The notes beneath the pieces were generated by a model. That model worked only from the letters and a program-made list of their open reading frames with translations. It was not told where the DNA came from and did no database searches. Shown here one piece after another: positions 40,791 through 50,863 of a DNA stretch of 64,000 nt. The position numbers and the translations under genes were made by a program. The DNA comes from Apodemus sylvaticus (Eukaryota; Chordata; Mammalia; Rodentia; Muridae): contig NC_067477.1 in assembly GCF_947179515.1 (NCBI RefSeq), positions 132,110,465 to 132,174,464 of the forward strand. Direction: 5' to 3'. The stretch's first letter is position 1; every line of letters starts with the position of its first letter.

Positions 40791-41524
40791 ATCAGGAAGT
40801 CTCCAAGCTGGCCTCAAGGAATATTGTTAGGGTTCACAGGCATGGTGCACCTGCTGAGTCCCAGAGGGCTCCACAGCTGGGTCTCCCCCGAGGCACCGAA
40901 GCCTGGGAGATTGGAGGTAGACCTTCAGATGAGAGCTGGGATTTCCCCATCCGATCAGTAAGCAGAGCAGCAGAGCTGTAGCCCAGCCCACCCAGGTGAG
41001 CTAGGCCTGGAGGCTACTCCATCTGAACGGAGAGCCTGCCTGCGTGCCTGGCAGAGGCAGCTGCACTGGCCGAAACAGGTTCCCTCTACAGGCAGCCCTC
41101 CTGGGCCCTCTCCAGCAGCGGGGCACCTGAGCAGGTGTGGAGGCGGGGGCTACAGGCCGACACTTCTAAAAATAGAGCCCCAGAGCCTGGGAGTCAGACA
41201 GGTGTGTCTGCCACCTAGCCTTCCCTGCACAAACACCCGGTACAAATCCGATGGCGCAGACCTGGGTATGGCCCTGCTGATGGTTAGGCCTCCTACCAGA
41301 ACGCTCTGTAAACAGCCCCCGAGGTCTCCTGAGGACACCAGCCTCCTGAGGTCAAGCCTGATGCCTTCTTTGCAGCCGCATCTTCTGCATCAATAGTGGT
41401 GCTGGCGCACCGAATGCTTGGGAAAAGAGCGTCTGCTCAGTGACTGCCGCAAGTCGTGCGCGGCTTGTGTGAGAGACTCTCTGCTGCTAACGCACACTGA
41501 AATTTCACCAGCAAGGACCATGAT
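40791..41524. other. Single-copy DNA with MEF2-type site
   Basis: CTAAAAATAG at 41166-41175 is a perfect match to the MEF2 consensus. A good donor-like CACCCAG|GTGAGC lies at 40994 on the plus strand, without a convincing partner. No gene recognised. Confidence 0.4.
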
Positions 41525-41705
41525 GACTCTGACTCAGCAGGTGGAGTACTTGTCTAACGTGCACAAAGCCCTGGGTTCGATCCCCAGAGCTACAAAAGGC
41601 CAGGTCCCGAAACTTGGAAAGTCAGAGCAGGAAGATCAGAGGTTCTGTGTCATCCTTGGCTACCTAGAGAATTTGGAACACAGAAAACCTCATCTCGAAC
41701 ACATT
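41525..41705 (+). mobile_element. B4 SINE
   Basis: ID-like head (CTGACTCAGCAGGTGGAGTAC, CTGGGTTCGATCCCCAGAGC) followed by a B1-like half (AGTCAGAGCAGGAAGATCAG). Confidence 0.85.
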
Positions 41706-41737
41706 GAATCAAAACTAGTATGTGGGTCTTTCAGATC

Positions 41738-41935
41738 ACACCATGGGACCAGCAACAATGGGTCCATGGCTGAAGGCACTCGCTGTAAAGCCTGAGAACC
41801 TGAGTTCAGTCACCAGGAGCCAAGTGGACAACTGACTGCTAAAACTGTCTTCTAACGGACACATTCCAACTGTGGCAGCAGCGCGCACGTGTGTGCGCAC
41901 ACACACACTAAAGAAATATAATTTTCAAAAAGTAT
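41738..41935 (+). mobile_element. B3/B4-like SINE with CA tail
   Basis: GGTCCATGGCTGAAGGCACTC, GAACCTGAGTTCAGTCACCAGG and the CGCGCACGTGTGTGCGCACAC tail, which is self-complementary around the TG/CA junction. Confidence 0.65.
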
Positions 41936-42061
41936 TGCTTATGTTCATGAAGGTGTTAGCTGCATTTTGCAAAACATCAACTCTCCAGAAGTGTCTCCAT
42001 CGCTGCCACTTACCTCCTGGATCCCAAATGTGTCGCTATTCCCTGTGGACTGGCTCCTGAG

Positions 42062-42196
42062 ACATGGCACACAACTGTAACGGCGGCCTATAAGACCCTT
42101 CAAGGGTCAGAAGGTCACGTTCAAGACCCTCCTCAGTCACGCTGACTTCTAGGCCAGCCTTAAGCCACGTGAGACCCTATCTCAGAAAAAAAAAAA
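42062..42196 (+). mobile_element. Diverged B1-like SINE
   Basis: GACATGGCACACAACTGTAAC, then TTCTAGGCCAGCCTTAAGCC and GAGACCCTATCTCAG with an A tail. An old copy. Confidence 0.65.
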
Positions 42197-42198
42197 AA

Positions 42199-42430
42199 GA
42201 GGCTGAAGAGATGGCTCAGCAGTTAGAGCACCCGCTGCTCTACAGAGGAGTCTGATTCTCCTCACCCACACTGGGTGGTGGTACCACACTGTACTGGGTG
42301 GTACGTGACCTGTAACTCCAGCCCCAGGGCATCCGACACCTTCTTCTGGCCTCCACAGGGTGCTGTGCTCATGTGCACAGACCCACACGCAAGTAATCCT
42401 GACTATGCACAAATAAAAATAAGTCTTTTA
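42199..42430 (+). mobile_element. B3 SINE
   Basis: GAGGCTGAAGAGATGGCTCAG, GCATCCGACACCTTCTTCTGG and AAATAAAAATAAGTC. It contains an internal duplication of CTGGGTGGTAC at 42270-42305. Confidence 0.85.
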
Positions 42431-42814
42431 AAACAACAACAGGAGTGCCTGTGGAAGCAGGAACTAAAGCGAGGCCTTGAGGAGCGCTGCTCGCTGGTTT
42501 CTTCTCCGTGGCTTCCGCAGCCCTGCTTTGCCATACAGGAGCCGGGACCGCCTGCTTAGAGGGGGCACAGGCCAGTTATCGATTAGTAGTAAAAGAAAAT
42601 TCCTAACAGACTTGCCTACAGACCAGTCTGGCAGAGTCATTTCCTCAAATGAGGTTCCCACTTTCGTGATGACTCCAGCTCGTGTCACGTGGACATACAA
42701 CAGAACAAAATAAAAGCTCACCAGCGCATCGTGTTTGGAGTTTGCTTACAATATAAGTGTGTATATGTATGCATTTGTACATAGCTGTGAGCACAGGCAC
42801 AAGCATGCCATAAC
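42431..42814. other. Single-copy DNA
   Basis: Frames on both strands (about 80-95 codons) have no known domain. Confidence 0.35.
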
Positions 42815-42827
42815 ATGTATGTGTGTG

Positions 42828-42862
<35 letters not shown>
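42815..42862. repeat. TG-to-CA switch microsatellite
   Basis: ATGTATGTGTGTGTATACAC passes directly into (CA)n. The TG arm and CA arm are complementary, so the junction can form a hairpin. Confidence 0.92.
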
Positions 42863-42865
<3 letters not shown>

Positions 42866-42995
42866 AGCCAGGGGACAGACTCAGGTGTCCTCCCTCACCT
42901 TCCCCTTTGTCTAAGAAAGTACTCACTCCATGCTGAGCTAGCCAGCATGACTTCCAGAGACCCTCCCATGATGTCCCCTCCCATGTCCATCCCCT

Positions 42996-43125
42996 GTCCT
43001 CCCAGAGTGGCCCACTGGGATTACAGCCCCTGCACCTGCTACGCCCGGTTATACATGAGTTCTGAGGATCAGAACGCAGTGTCAGGGTTACACAGCAAAT
43101 GCTCTATTCACTGAGCCATCTTTCC
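42996..43125 (-). mobile_element. B4/RSINE-like SINE, inverted
   Basis: GAGTGGCCCACTGGGATTACAG, a B1-type end, then AATGCTCTATTCACTGAGCC, a B3-type head, in inverted order. Confidence 0.6.
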
Positions 43126-43179
43126 TGCTTCCTGGCCAGTGTGAGGTGCTTGTCTCTCTGTACTGCCAAGCCCTCCCAT

Positions 43180-43321
43180 CAGGACAGACTAAGATCTCTT
43201 GAGACCATGAGCCGAGGTAAATCCTTCCTCCCTGAAGTTTTCCTCACACACTTGTTAAAGCAAGTGCACAGTGACTAAGACAGGCAGAGGTAAATTATAC
43301 ACACACACACACACACACACA
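43180..43321 (+). mobile_element. LTR-like repeat 3' end and (CA)n
   Basis: GAGACCATGAGCCGAGGTAAA, TCCTTCCTCCCTGAAGTT and AGTGACTAAGACAGG resemble the 3' end of the LTR-like segment near 5400-5476. A CA array lies at 43299-43321. Confidence 0.5.
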
Positions 43322-43804
43322 GCTTCTCTGTGTGACACACAACTGGGCCTCCAGAAATGTTTGTTGACCAGATGAAATCATTAGAACCATAAGCCAACTA
43401 TGAACGAGCCTGAGAAGTTAGTATGAACCAGAGGCCCAGGCTTCAGTCAGTGCAGGGAATCCCCACAAGCACCCCCACGTCACTACAGTCCACACCCTTA
43501 AGCCTGTGCTCGCTATAGAAATGGGGCGTGCCTTTACACTGCACCTGACAGTGTGGGGTGTGGAGAAGGCCTTCAGCCAATGCTGGGGACTCCAAGTCTC
43601 CTGCTCTCCCTTCCCACCACCCCTTGGGAAGAGCAACATGCTTTGAGGCTTTGGGGCTAAGAAGTGCCAGGCCAGGCCCCCTGCCAGCTGAGCAGGGGAC
43701 TTTGGATATGTTGACAGTGGTCATCCTACCACACCCTGTGTCAGAGTACCACCTGGGGCGGGGAATGACTGGATGACAGGTAGTTTCATTTGTTCAGCAA
43801 GCTC
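43322..43804. other. Single-copy DNA
   Basis: Overlapping short frames on both strands, with no domain. Confidence 0.35.
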
Positions 43805-43805
43805 C

Positions 43806-43839
<34 letters not shown>
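43805..43839. repeat. (CA)n microsatellite
   Basis: Uninterrupted CA array of about 16 units. Confidence 0.94.
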
Positions 43840-43841
<2 letters not shown>

Positions 43842-43859
43842 GGATTTGTGTAAAAAGCC

Positions 43860-44042
43860 CTTTTCTAAGCAATTTGCTCTGCTTGATTATTAAAATGACC
43901 CTATGAAGGAGATAGTGTTCCTGTGCCCATTTTATAGTTCTGGAAACTGAGACCCAGAGGCAGATGAACTAAGTCACACAGTGGGTGGTCAGGTTACTAA
44001 GTCATACACAGTGGGTTCAAACCAACTGCCTGCTTCAAGCTA
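43860..44042 (-). mobile_element. MIR SINE, inverted, long copy
   Basis: ATGACCCTATGAAGGAGATAG, CCCATTTTATAGTTCTGGAAAC and TAAGTCACACAGTGGGTGG give a good inverted MIR match over most of its length. Confidence 0.8.
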
Positions 44043-44057
44043 TATTTTTGCCTTCAC

Positions 44058-44245
44058 CATCAATAATCTTCTCCTTCTTCCTCCTGCCCTCCTCCTCCCC
44101 CTTTTCTTCTTCCCCATTCCTCCTCCTCCCTACTGCTGCTCCTGAGACAAAGCCTCACTGTGTAGCCTAGTCTGGCCTGACACTTATTCTGACACCTTGC
44201 CTTAGCCTTCCTCAGTGCTGGGATTACAAGCATGTGCCTATAGCT
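44058..44245 (-). mobile_element. CCT-rich tract and inverted B1
   Basis: A CTT/CCT tract (44068-44136), then GAGACAAAGCCTCACTGTG and AGTGCTGGGATTACAAGCATG of a diverged B1. Confidence 0.75.
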
Positions 44246-44249
44246 GTCG

Positions 44250-44702
44250 TGTCCCAGTTTGTGTGGTCTGTATGTCTGTGTAGTGTGTATATGTGTTAGA
44301 TATGTGTGTAGTGTGTGTGGTATGCATATGTATATTGTTATATATGTATGTATAGTGTTTGTGTGGTGTACATGTGTGGTGTGTGAAGCATGTGGTATGT
44401 GGTATGTATGTGTTATATATGTCTATACAGTGAGTGTATGGTGGGTGTATGTTTATGTGTGTGATATATATGAGGTATGTGGGAGTGTATGTATGCATGC
44501 ATTGTGTGTGGGATGTATAGTATAAGTGTGTGATGTGTGTGTTAGGTGGGTATATGTGTATGTGGTATGTGATGTGTAGTACACATGTGTGATATATGTA
44601 TATGTGTATTGTATGTGTATGTATATGTGTATATATGATCAGTATATATGCGTGTGTGTATATGTGTGCTATATATGTATAGGGTGTGGGGTGTGTCTGT
44701 AC
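44250..44702. repeat. Irregular TG/TATG/GTGGTATG array
   Basis: About 450 bases of degenerate TG-rich units, less regular than the arrays at 3.6 and 33.8 kb. Frames across it are artefacts. Confidence 0.92.
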
Positions 44703-44769
44703 GTTCATCTATGCGTATAAATGCAGAGGTCAGAAATCAACATTGGGTGTCTCCTTCTATGGATTGATC

Positions 44770-45177
44770 CTGGCTAGTTTTATGTTAACTTGACTCAAGC
44801 TAGAGTTCTCTGAAAGGAGGGAACGTCAATTGAGAAAATTCCTCCATGAGATCGGGCTGTAGAACATTTTCTTAATTAGTGATCAATGGGGGAGGGCCCA
44901 GCCCATTGTGGGTGGTGCCATCCCTGGGTTGGTTGCTGGTCCTGGGCTCTATACGAAAGCAGGCTGAGCCAGACAAGAGGAGCAAGCCAGTAGGCAGCAT
45001 CCTCCATGCCTCTGCATCAGCTCCTGCCTCCAGGTTCCTGCCCTGCTTGAGTTCCTGTCCTGACTTCCTTTGATGATGAACAGCAGTGTGGACGTGTAAG
45101 CTGAATAAACCCTTTCCTCCACAGCTTGCTTCAGTGGTATCATTTCACCCCAGCAATGGTAACCCTGACTAAGACAG
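44770..45177 (+). mobile_element. LTR-like interspersed repeat, full copy
   Basis: This is the longest copy of the family in the window. It runs from TGGCTAGTTTTATGTTAAC through CTTAATTAGTGATCAATGG, TCTATACGAAAGCAGGCTG and GCTGAATAAACCC to CCCTGACTAAGACAG. A TATA-like string and an AATAAA lie about 170 bases apart, consistent with LTR origin. Name not assigned. Confidence 0.75.
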
Positions 45178-45460
45178 ATCTCCACCTCATTTCTGAGGCA
45201 GGTCTCACCACCTAAGGCTGCCCAGCAAGCCTCAGGCCTGCCTGAGCCGGCAGCCACAGGATGTGTTGCCAACTCCCCATAGATCTTCCTGCACAGATCT
45301 CGGAACCTCCTCAGGGCTGGTGACTCCAAGACTCAGCGGGGAAATCTGGCTTCTCTTTGCCAGGCACTTCTGCTGTGGTGGGCTCTGAGGAGAAGGGCAG
45401 GGAACCGGCCTGGCTTTGAGCCATCTGACTTAGAAATGCCACATGGACTGGAGTGTTGAA
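45178..45460. other. Single-copy DNA
   Basis: A minus-strand frame across the repeat boundary (44949-45329) is not a credible gene. Confidence 0.35.
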
Positions 45461-45636
45461 CAGCAGTTCTCAGTGACCCTTTCACAGGTCTCCCCTAAGG
45501 CCATTGAAAAACATAGACATTTACACTGTGATCCATAACAGTAGCAAAATTACAGTTATAAAGTACCAACAAAGACAATGTCACGGGTGGGGGTCAGCAC
45601 AACATGAGGTCACAGCATCAGAAGGCCGAGAACCAT
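45461..45636 (+). mobile_element. URR1-like hAT-Charlie DNA transposon, near full length
   Basis: The termini CAGCAGTTCTCAGTGACCC and GGCCGAGAACCATG are inverted-repeat remnants. The core AACAGTAGCAAAATTACAG and TGGGGGTCAGCACAACATGAGG match the family. The second copy in the window is at 1715-1873. Confidence 0.85.
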
Positions 45637-45644
45637 GTTAGGGA

Positions 45645-45800
45645 GACTGTTGCCAAGCCGGAGTCCTGAGTTTGATCCCTGCCCCCCTCACACACACCCC
45701 ACACTCCCTGCATGATGAAAGGAGAGAACTGATTCCTCCAAGTTGCCCTCTGACCTCCACACCCACACAGGGACGTGTGCGCCCACACACCCTCTCACAA
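45645..45800 (+). mobile_element. B4/RSINE-like SINE
   Basis: GCCAAGCCGGAGTCCTGAGTTTG, AAGTTGCCCTCTGACCTCC and a CAC-rich tail. Confidence 0.65.
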
Positions 45801-45896
45801 GCTCACACCCAGTGGTTCTGACAATACGAAGTGTCCTGGTGCGGGGCTGAGGCCACGAGGAAGGAGAGCCGGGCTATTTAAGAATAGACTGTGTGG

Positions 45897-46090
45897 CCGG
45901 GGGGGGGGGGTGGTGGTGCACGCCTGTAATCCCAGCACTCTGGGAGGCAGAGGCAGGCGGATTTCTGAGTTCGAGGCCAGCCTGGTCTACAGAGTGAGTT
46001 CCAGGACAGCCAGGGCTATACAGAGAAACCCTGACTCAAAAAAAACAAATAAAAAGCAAAACTCAAAAAACAAAACAACAACAACAACAA
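45897..46090 (+). mobile_element. Young B1 SINE with G12 in the head and target-site duplication
   Basis: The GGCCGGGCG head has become a run of 12 G (45899-45910). The rest is near consensus, with an AAC tail. AGAATAGACTGTGTGG (45881-45896) and AGAATAAGCTGTGTGG (46091-46106) flank it as the duplicated target. Confidence 0.94.
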
Positions 46091-46289
46091 AGAATAAGCT
46101 GTGTGGTATAGTCTTCTGGTTGGTCTCTCACAGCCAGCTATACCCTGTGGACCCCCCCCCCAGGCAGTAATTCTGCATATGAATGTGCTGAACGCTCACA
46201 GGTTTCCATCTCTCCCCACTACACACACTCCTAGGCCGTCTGTGACCCCCTCAACCCCCCTCCATTCCAAGCCCTGTATAAAGACCATC

Positions 46290-46475
46290 AGGGTTAGAGA
46301 GAAGGCTTAGGGGGTAAGTACCGGTGCTCACCACCAAGCCCCACAACCTGGATGTGATCTCCAACCCCTACACGGTAGGAGAACACAGATGAGTCACAAA
46401 AGTTGTCCTCTGACTTGCACGTATTTGTTGTGCCACAACAAATGCAGCCCCACACATGTGTAAACAAAAAACGAC
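46290..46475 (+). mobile_element. B4/RSINE-like SINE
   Basis: GGTTAGAGAGAAGGCTTAGGG, CAACCTGGATGTGATCTCC and AAGTTGTCCTCTGACTTGC give the family order. An inverted TTTGTTGTG/CACAACAAA pair lies at 46425-46442. Confidence 0.65.
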
Positions 46476-47210
46476 AAAAGCCTAAAGAAAGGTTATCCGC
46501 CTGTCTTGGTCTTGGACTGGGCAGTCAGTTTTAGAGTCTCTCTGCCCTGGAGAGCCCGACTCTGTCCCACCACCGATGCCCGGTCAGTGGTCACTGCTGC
46601 TTCCGTGCCTGTGCTCCATACCCCTTGAGCAATGTACTCGACTATTCCCAGAGTGGCAGACTCATCTGCCTTTGTGTTTTCCACAGGCTGTTTGCTGGGC
46701 CCCAGACAGCTCACGCCCACTCCCCCACCGCCAGGCCCTCTGCCCTGAGCTTACACATGCTGATTCATCTCCTCACAGGGCCTGTGAAGAAAGTACAGCA
46801 ATTACAGTCATTGTTTAGATGGGACCTGAGGCTGAGGGGAGAAGGGTGATTGATACACTTCTACCATCTGCCACCTTCCCAGGGTCACTTTGGCCATTCC
46901 TTCCCAAGGTCTCTCTCCCTCCTAACAACCACCAACACAGCATACACCAGGCAAGGGAATCCTTCCTCTTCCAGCCATGGCCCCCTAAGGAACCTTCTGT
47001 GACCCTACTCTCACAGAGACTTCTGTCTTCCTCTCTATGACACAGACTTGCAAGAGCTGGATTTGGGCCTAGCCTGAGTCACCACCCACCTGGACCGAAC
47101 ATCAAGCTAGCAAGCTGACCCCACATAGCTATCCCCAGACCCTCTCCTGCCAGGCCCCTCACCCCTGCACAACAAGGCCGCATTTCCCTGCTTCTGCCTT
47201 GCCTGGGGTT
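46476..47210. other. Single-copy DNA
   Basis: No repeats recognised apart from weak MIR-like texture near 46780. No gene. Confidence 0.35.
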
Positions 47211-47520
47211 GGACCCTGCACATTATAAAGCGTGGCCCATTCCTGGCCTCAGTCTGGGAGGAGCTAGATCAGCACCAACTCCCTGCAGTCGCCTCCCCAG
47301 CTCAAAGTGGGCTCAGCTTGACCCAGCACCTGGTCACCTACAGCTTTAGGCATGATTGTGGATGTGAGGGACAGAGCAGGCCCACAGGGCAGGGGCAGGA
47401 GAGGAGCCCCCGGGGGCCATCCCTAGCAGCCATTATTTAATGGATATGGTATTAAAAATAGTGGCTGAAAGCAGGCAACAGGCAAGGGAGCATTCCAGAA
47501 GCCCTAGGGACAACAGGGCC
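47211..47520. promoter_or_regulatory. Candidate enhancer with MEF2- and TEAD-type motifs
   Basis: TTAAAAATAG at 47452-47461 fits the MEF2 consensus. CATTATTTAATG at 47431-47442 is nearly palindromic. CATTCCT/CATTCCA strings (47238-47244, 47491-47497) resemble TEAD sites. ACATTATAAAGCG at 47220-47232 is TATA-like. The block is free of SINEs. Function is inferred from motifs only. Confidence 0.35.
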
Positions 47521-48000
47521 CTCCTCCTGCCTTCCCAAGAGAGATGGGCTGGGAATTCTGTCAAGTGTCACATACCTGCCTTTGCATCCCTGGGTAGCCA
47601 CAGTCATAGGTTCTAAAAGTGTGGACTTTAGACCACATCAGAATCCAGCAGAGGACGACTGCATGTTTGCCCCATCAGCCCACCAGTGTCCAGAGTGGGA
47701 GACGGAGGTTCAGGCAGATGTGAATGGCTCAAGGTTGTATAGAGAAAGATTAGAACAGGCTCTCCTGGCCCCCACCAGAGGTTGTGCTATGTCATGTCAA
47801 AGGGATCAAATGCCACAGGCTGGATTATGTTTAATTTCATGCTGTTATGTCAGCAGTTGGGGGAGGGAGGGGCTAGGAATGGGGGATGGGAATAAAGAGG
47901 AACAAAGACAGCAGGGCTGAAGCTGACCCTCCTCCCTTCGGTCCCCCCTTCCCTCCCTCTCTCCGGGAAGTCTAGCCAGGTGTAGCAGGTGTGGCCAGGT
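47521..48000. other. Single-copy DNA, possible old MIR
   Basis: 47655-47760 has weak inverted MIR texture (GAGTGGGAGACGGAGGTTC, GGCTCAAGGTTGTATAG). No gene. Confidence 0.35.
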
Positions 48001-48130
48001 TCAGCACCCAGTGCCCTAATTAACTCCTGGTGACAGTTTCCAGCCTGTGTGTTATCACCTTAGGTTTCTTGTCTTTATCAGAACCAAAGGTTGATTGGAG
48101 GCTCTGGCCAGGGCTCAAAGCAGCTCCACA
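48001..48130. promoter_or_regulatory. Candidate conserved noncoding block
   Basis: CCCTAATTAACTCCTGG, GTGTTATCACCTTAGG and GTCTTTATCAGAACC give a homeodomain-type core plus two GATA-type TTATCA/TTATCAG sites within about 70 bases. Confidence 0.35.
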
Positions 48131-48952
48131 GAGCAATTCCGACTGACTACTGTGAGTGAATACCTCTCTCTCTCTCCCAGATGCAGCTGCCTCCCAGAAG
48201 CCTCTGCTGGCCCCTCACCTCGGTCATTCCCTAAGAGGACCACGCCGCTCTTTCTTATCTGGCCACTGGAGAACCGCAGGGCCCAGGCTGAGCTGGCTGG
48301 GACCCAGTTTTCAGAGGACCACACTCAGCACCCCACAGGGTGCCCTCAGCTACGGACCTACCAGAGGCTTACAAGCTAGCCCTCGGAGCCTGCTCCTCAG
48401 CCTCTCTGACCGGGACAAAGGTTCCTGGTCTTATCAACTGAAAGGTAGAATATTAATCTGGCCACCTCTGCCCCAGCCCTGACCCCTGATGGCCACTACT
48501 CTGCAGAGGGTAGGTGTCAGTGCCTCAGGTGGGTGAGGTAGGTAGATGACCTGAATCAGACCTTTCTTGTCCCCTCAGATTCCTGTTCTTTGGTCCCTTA
48601 GGGAGAGGCGCTCAGGGTCTGTTAGCAGGGAGAATACCTGAGTCCTCTGCCTTGCTCAGACAGGCTCTCCAGCCTCAGTCCTATGACAATTCCCTACACC
48701 CCAGATCTCAGGGCACCTCCACAGGCTATGTGGCCTTTGAACTGTGGCCGGATCCTTGTTCCTCTGAGACTTGGCCACTGAGCCTCTCCTTCCACATAGA
48801 TCCAGACCCTGGGCAGAACTCCTTTCTGTTTACACCCTCTGAGCCCCACCCATAGCCCTTGGTTTCTGGTCCAGAGATCACCTGGGGAAGCAGGGATTCC
48901 TTACAGGGATACCCTAGAGACTTCATCAGAGGTGGCTTCCTCTTCTTGATAG
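48131..48952. other. Single-copy DNA
   Basis: Overlapping frames near 48095-48482 have no known domain. A (CTCT)n string lies at 48166-48177. Confidence 0.35.
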
Positions 48953-49018
48953 GTGTGTGTGTGTGTGTGTCTGTGTATGTATGCACGTGCGTGTGTGTGT
49001 GTGTGTGTGTGTGTGTAC
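48953..49018. repeat. TG microsatellite
   Basis: Two TG arrays separated by TCTGTGTATGTATGCACG. Confidence 0.92.
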
Positions 49019-49492
49019 TTACGACACCTTCCTGAGACATTCACCTTATAAAGTAACTGTCCGTACACCAGGCGGTTGTCTTTATGGCCAAGTATAAAAG
49101 GTAATCATTGACCATTTGGATGCCACCCTGCGCGTCAGAGCCACCCAACCTCGACCCTGCCAGGCCCTGGATTACTTTACAGTCACATAAAAGGAGCCTC
49201 CAGACCGTTTCCTGAGGACTTTGGCCCTCAAGGGGGGAGTGGCTCCTTCGAGACAACCCTTTCTTATAATATTTACTTGACCAGAGAGAAGACCCAGGCC
49301 TGTTACCAAACACTGGGGCAGTCTCAGCATAGCTCACTGAGCCACACGGCCCATGTACACCTGCCCTCCACCACCTGCCTCTTCCAAAGGGCCCCACCCA
49401 GCAGGGCTGCCCCCACCCTGGAGTTTAGGCAGAACTGGGAAGTGTGTTTGCCTTTGCCTGGTGTGTCTCATTGAGTCCTTGCTGACCTGGGC
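49019..49492. other. Single-copy DNA
   Basis: Opposing frames of about 120 codons have no known domain. Confidence 0.35.
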
Positions 49493-49590
49493 GGCAGGCA
49501 CAAACATGATGCCCATTTCACAGACAGGAAGGCCTGGGCTCAGAGAGGTCAAGCAACTTGCCCTTGTTGCACAGCTTCGAAAGAGCCAAC
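49493..49590 (-). mobile_element. MIR SINE fragment, inverted
   Basis: GATGCCCATTTCACAGACAGG, CAGAGAGGTCAAGCAACTTGC and TTGCACAGCTTCGAAAG are a good inverted MIR core. Confidence 0.8.
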
Positions 49591-50571
49591 CGTGATCACG
49601 ACACAGTTTCCAAACGCATCTATGTACTGCTACCATTGAAAGCAACTCCTGGCTGAGCTTTAATACGTTTGTTTACCTGTCCTCATAAAGCACAAAGCTG
49701 AGATCAAAAATCTGTGTATCACATATCAGTAAATGTCAGCTGATGCTCAAACCAGGCCAAACCAACGCCACACTCTTCCCAAGTCTGCAGGGGAACTCTA
49801 GGCTCAACCAGGGAGGGGAGAAGGCAGGTATAATGCTATGGAAGGATATTTCCTCAGATGCCTGGAGCAAACCTCAGCTAGCAGAGAAAGGCAGGGAGTG
49901 TCTGGTCCAGGAGAAGTCCAGGGGACTAGTGTAGCCAGAGACTTTCAGCAGAGGCTAATGTTGTCTGCCAACTCCTGCCAGGCCTGTGTAGACTGTCGCT
50001 GTGCGCCACAGAGACTTTGTGACTAGAAGCAAGACTTTACCAGAGCTGGCTTCCAGAAACTTCTCTCTGGCTGCGGAGAAGAGTATGGATCGCAGTATCG
50101 ATTAGTGTTTCCCAAGCTCTGTGAAGCAGAAGGGTATGAGACAGACCGAAGGCCGCTGGGATAACTTCCCCTCTGGCTCTAAGCATCCACGCGTGCTGTG
50201 TTTACTAGCTGCCCGACCCTCGTGGGCTCTGCTACCTCAGTGGCCTTGGCTTCTCATCCATACAAGGAGAGAACAACAGTACATAGCCTGCAACTACGGG
50301 GGAGAACTTCGGTGGTGCCCGCTTCCGTATCCAGGACAGGTAGGTACTAAGTGGGTGTGGCTTTCTTAGTTATTGAGATATGCCACGCCCTTCGCCTTGC
50401 TGGATGGCTCAGCCCAACCCCCCACACCCAGGTCAACTTCACTCTGAGCACCAAAATTCTTTCTGCTTTCTCCTCCGGGCTTGCCTAGATCTGGAGAACA
50501 GAGCCCCAGTTGTCACCACGGACAGATCTCTCTGTCTAGTCTAGGATTCCAGGTCTAAAACAAGCCTTCCG
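49591..50571. other. Single-copy DNA
   Basis: No repeats or genes recognised. Confidence 0.35.
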
Positions 50572-50792
50572 TGGGGCTGGGGGGCGTGACTCAGTTGGTA
50601 GAGTACCTACGCAACATAAACAAAGTCCTGTGTTCAGTCTCCAGCACTGAATAAGCCATGAAGGAAGTTGCTCGCCTGTAATCCCAGGGCTGGGGTAGGG
50701 GGGAGAGGCAGGAAGACCAGAAGTCCAAGGTCACTGTCTGCTGGAAATCAGGCTCAGGCCAACCTGGCGACTTGAGTTTCATACTGGGAACC
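50572..50792 (+). mobile_element. B4 SINE
   Basis: ID-like head (GGGGCGTGACTCAGTTGGTAG, AGTCCTGTGTTCAGTCTCC) joined to a B1-like half (TGTAATCCCAGGGCTGGGG, CAGAAGTCCAAGGTCACTG). Confidence 0.85.
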
Positions 50793-50845
50793 TAAGGTAG
50801 AAAAAGGAATTCCAAAGTTGTCTTCCTACCTCCAAACATGGCAAC

Positions 50846-50863
50846 ACACACACACACACACAG
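50846..50863. repeat. Short (CA)n
   Basis: Nine CA units. Confidence 0.85.

Noticed and set aside
40360..40830. 156-codon plus-strand frame
   Set aside because: It starts inside an interspersed repeat and continues through LTR-like DNA. No host protein domain was seen.
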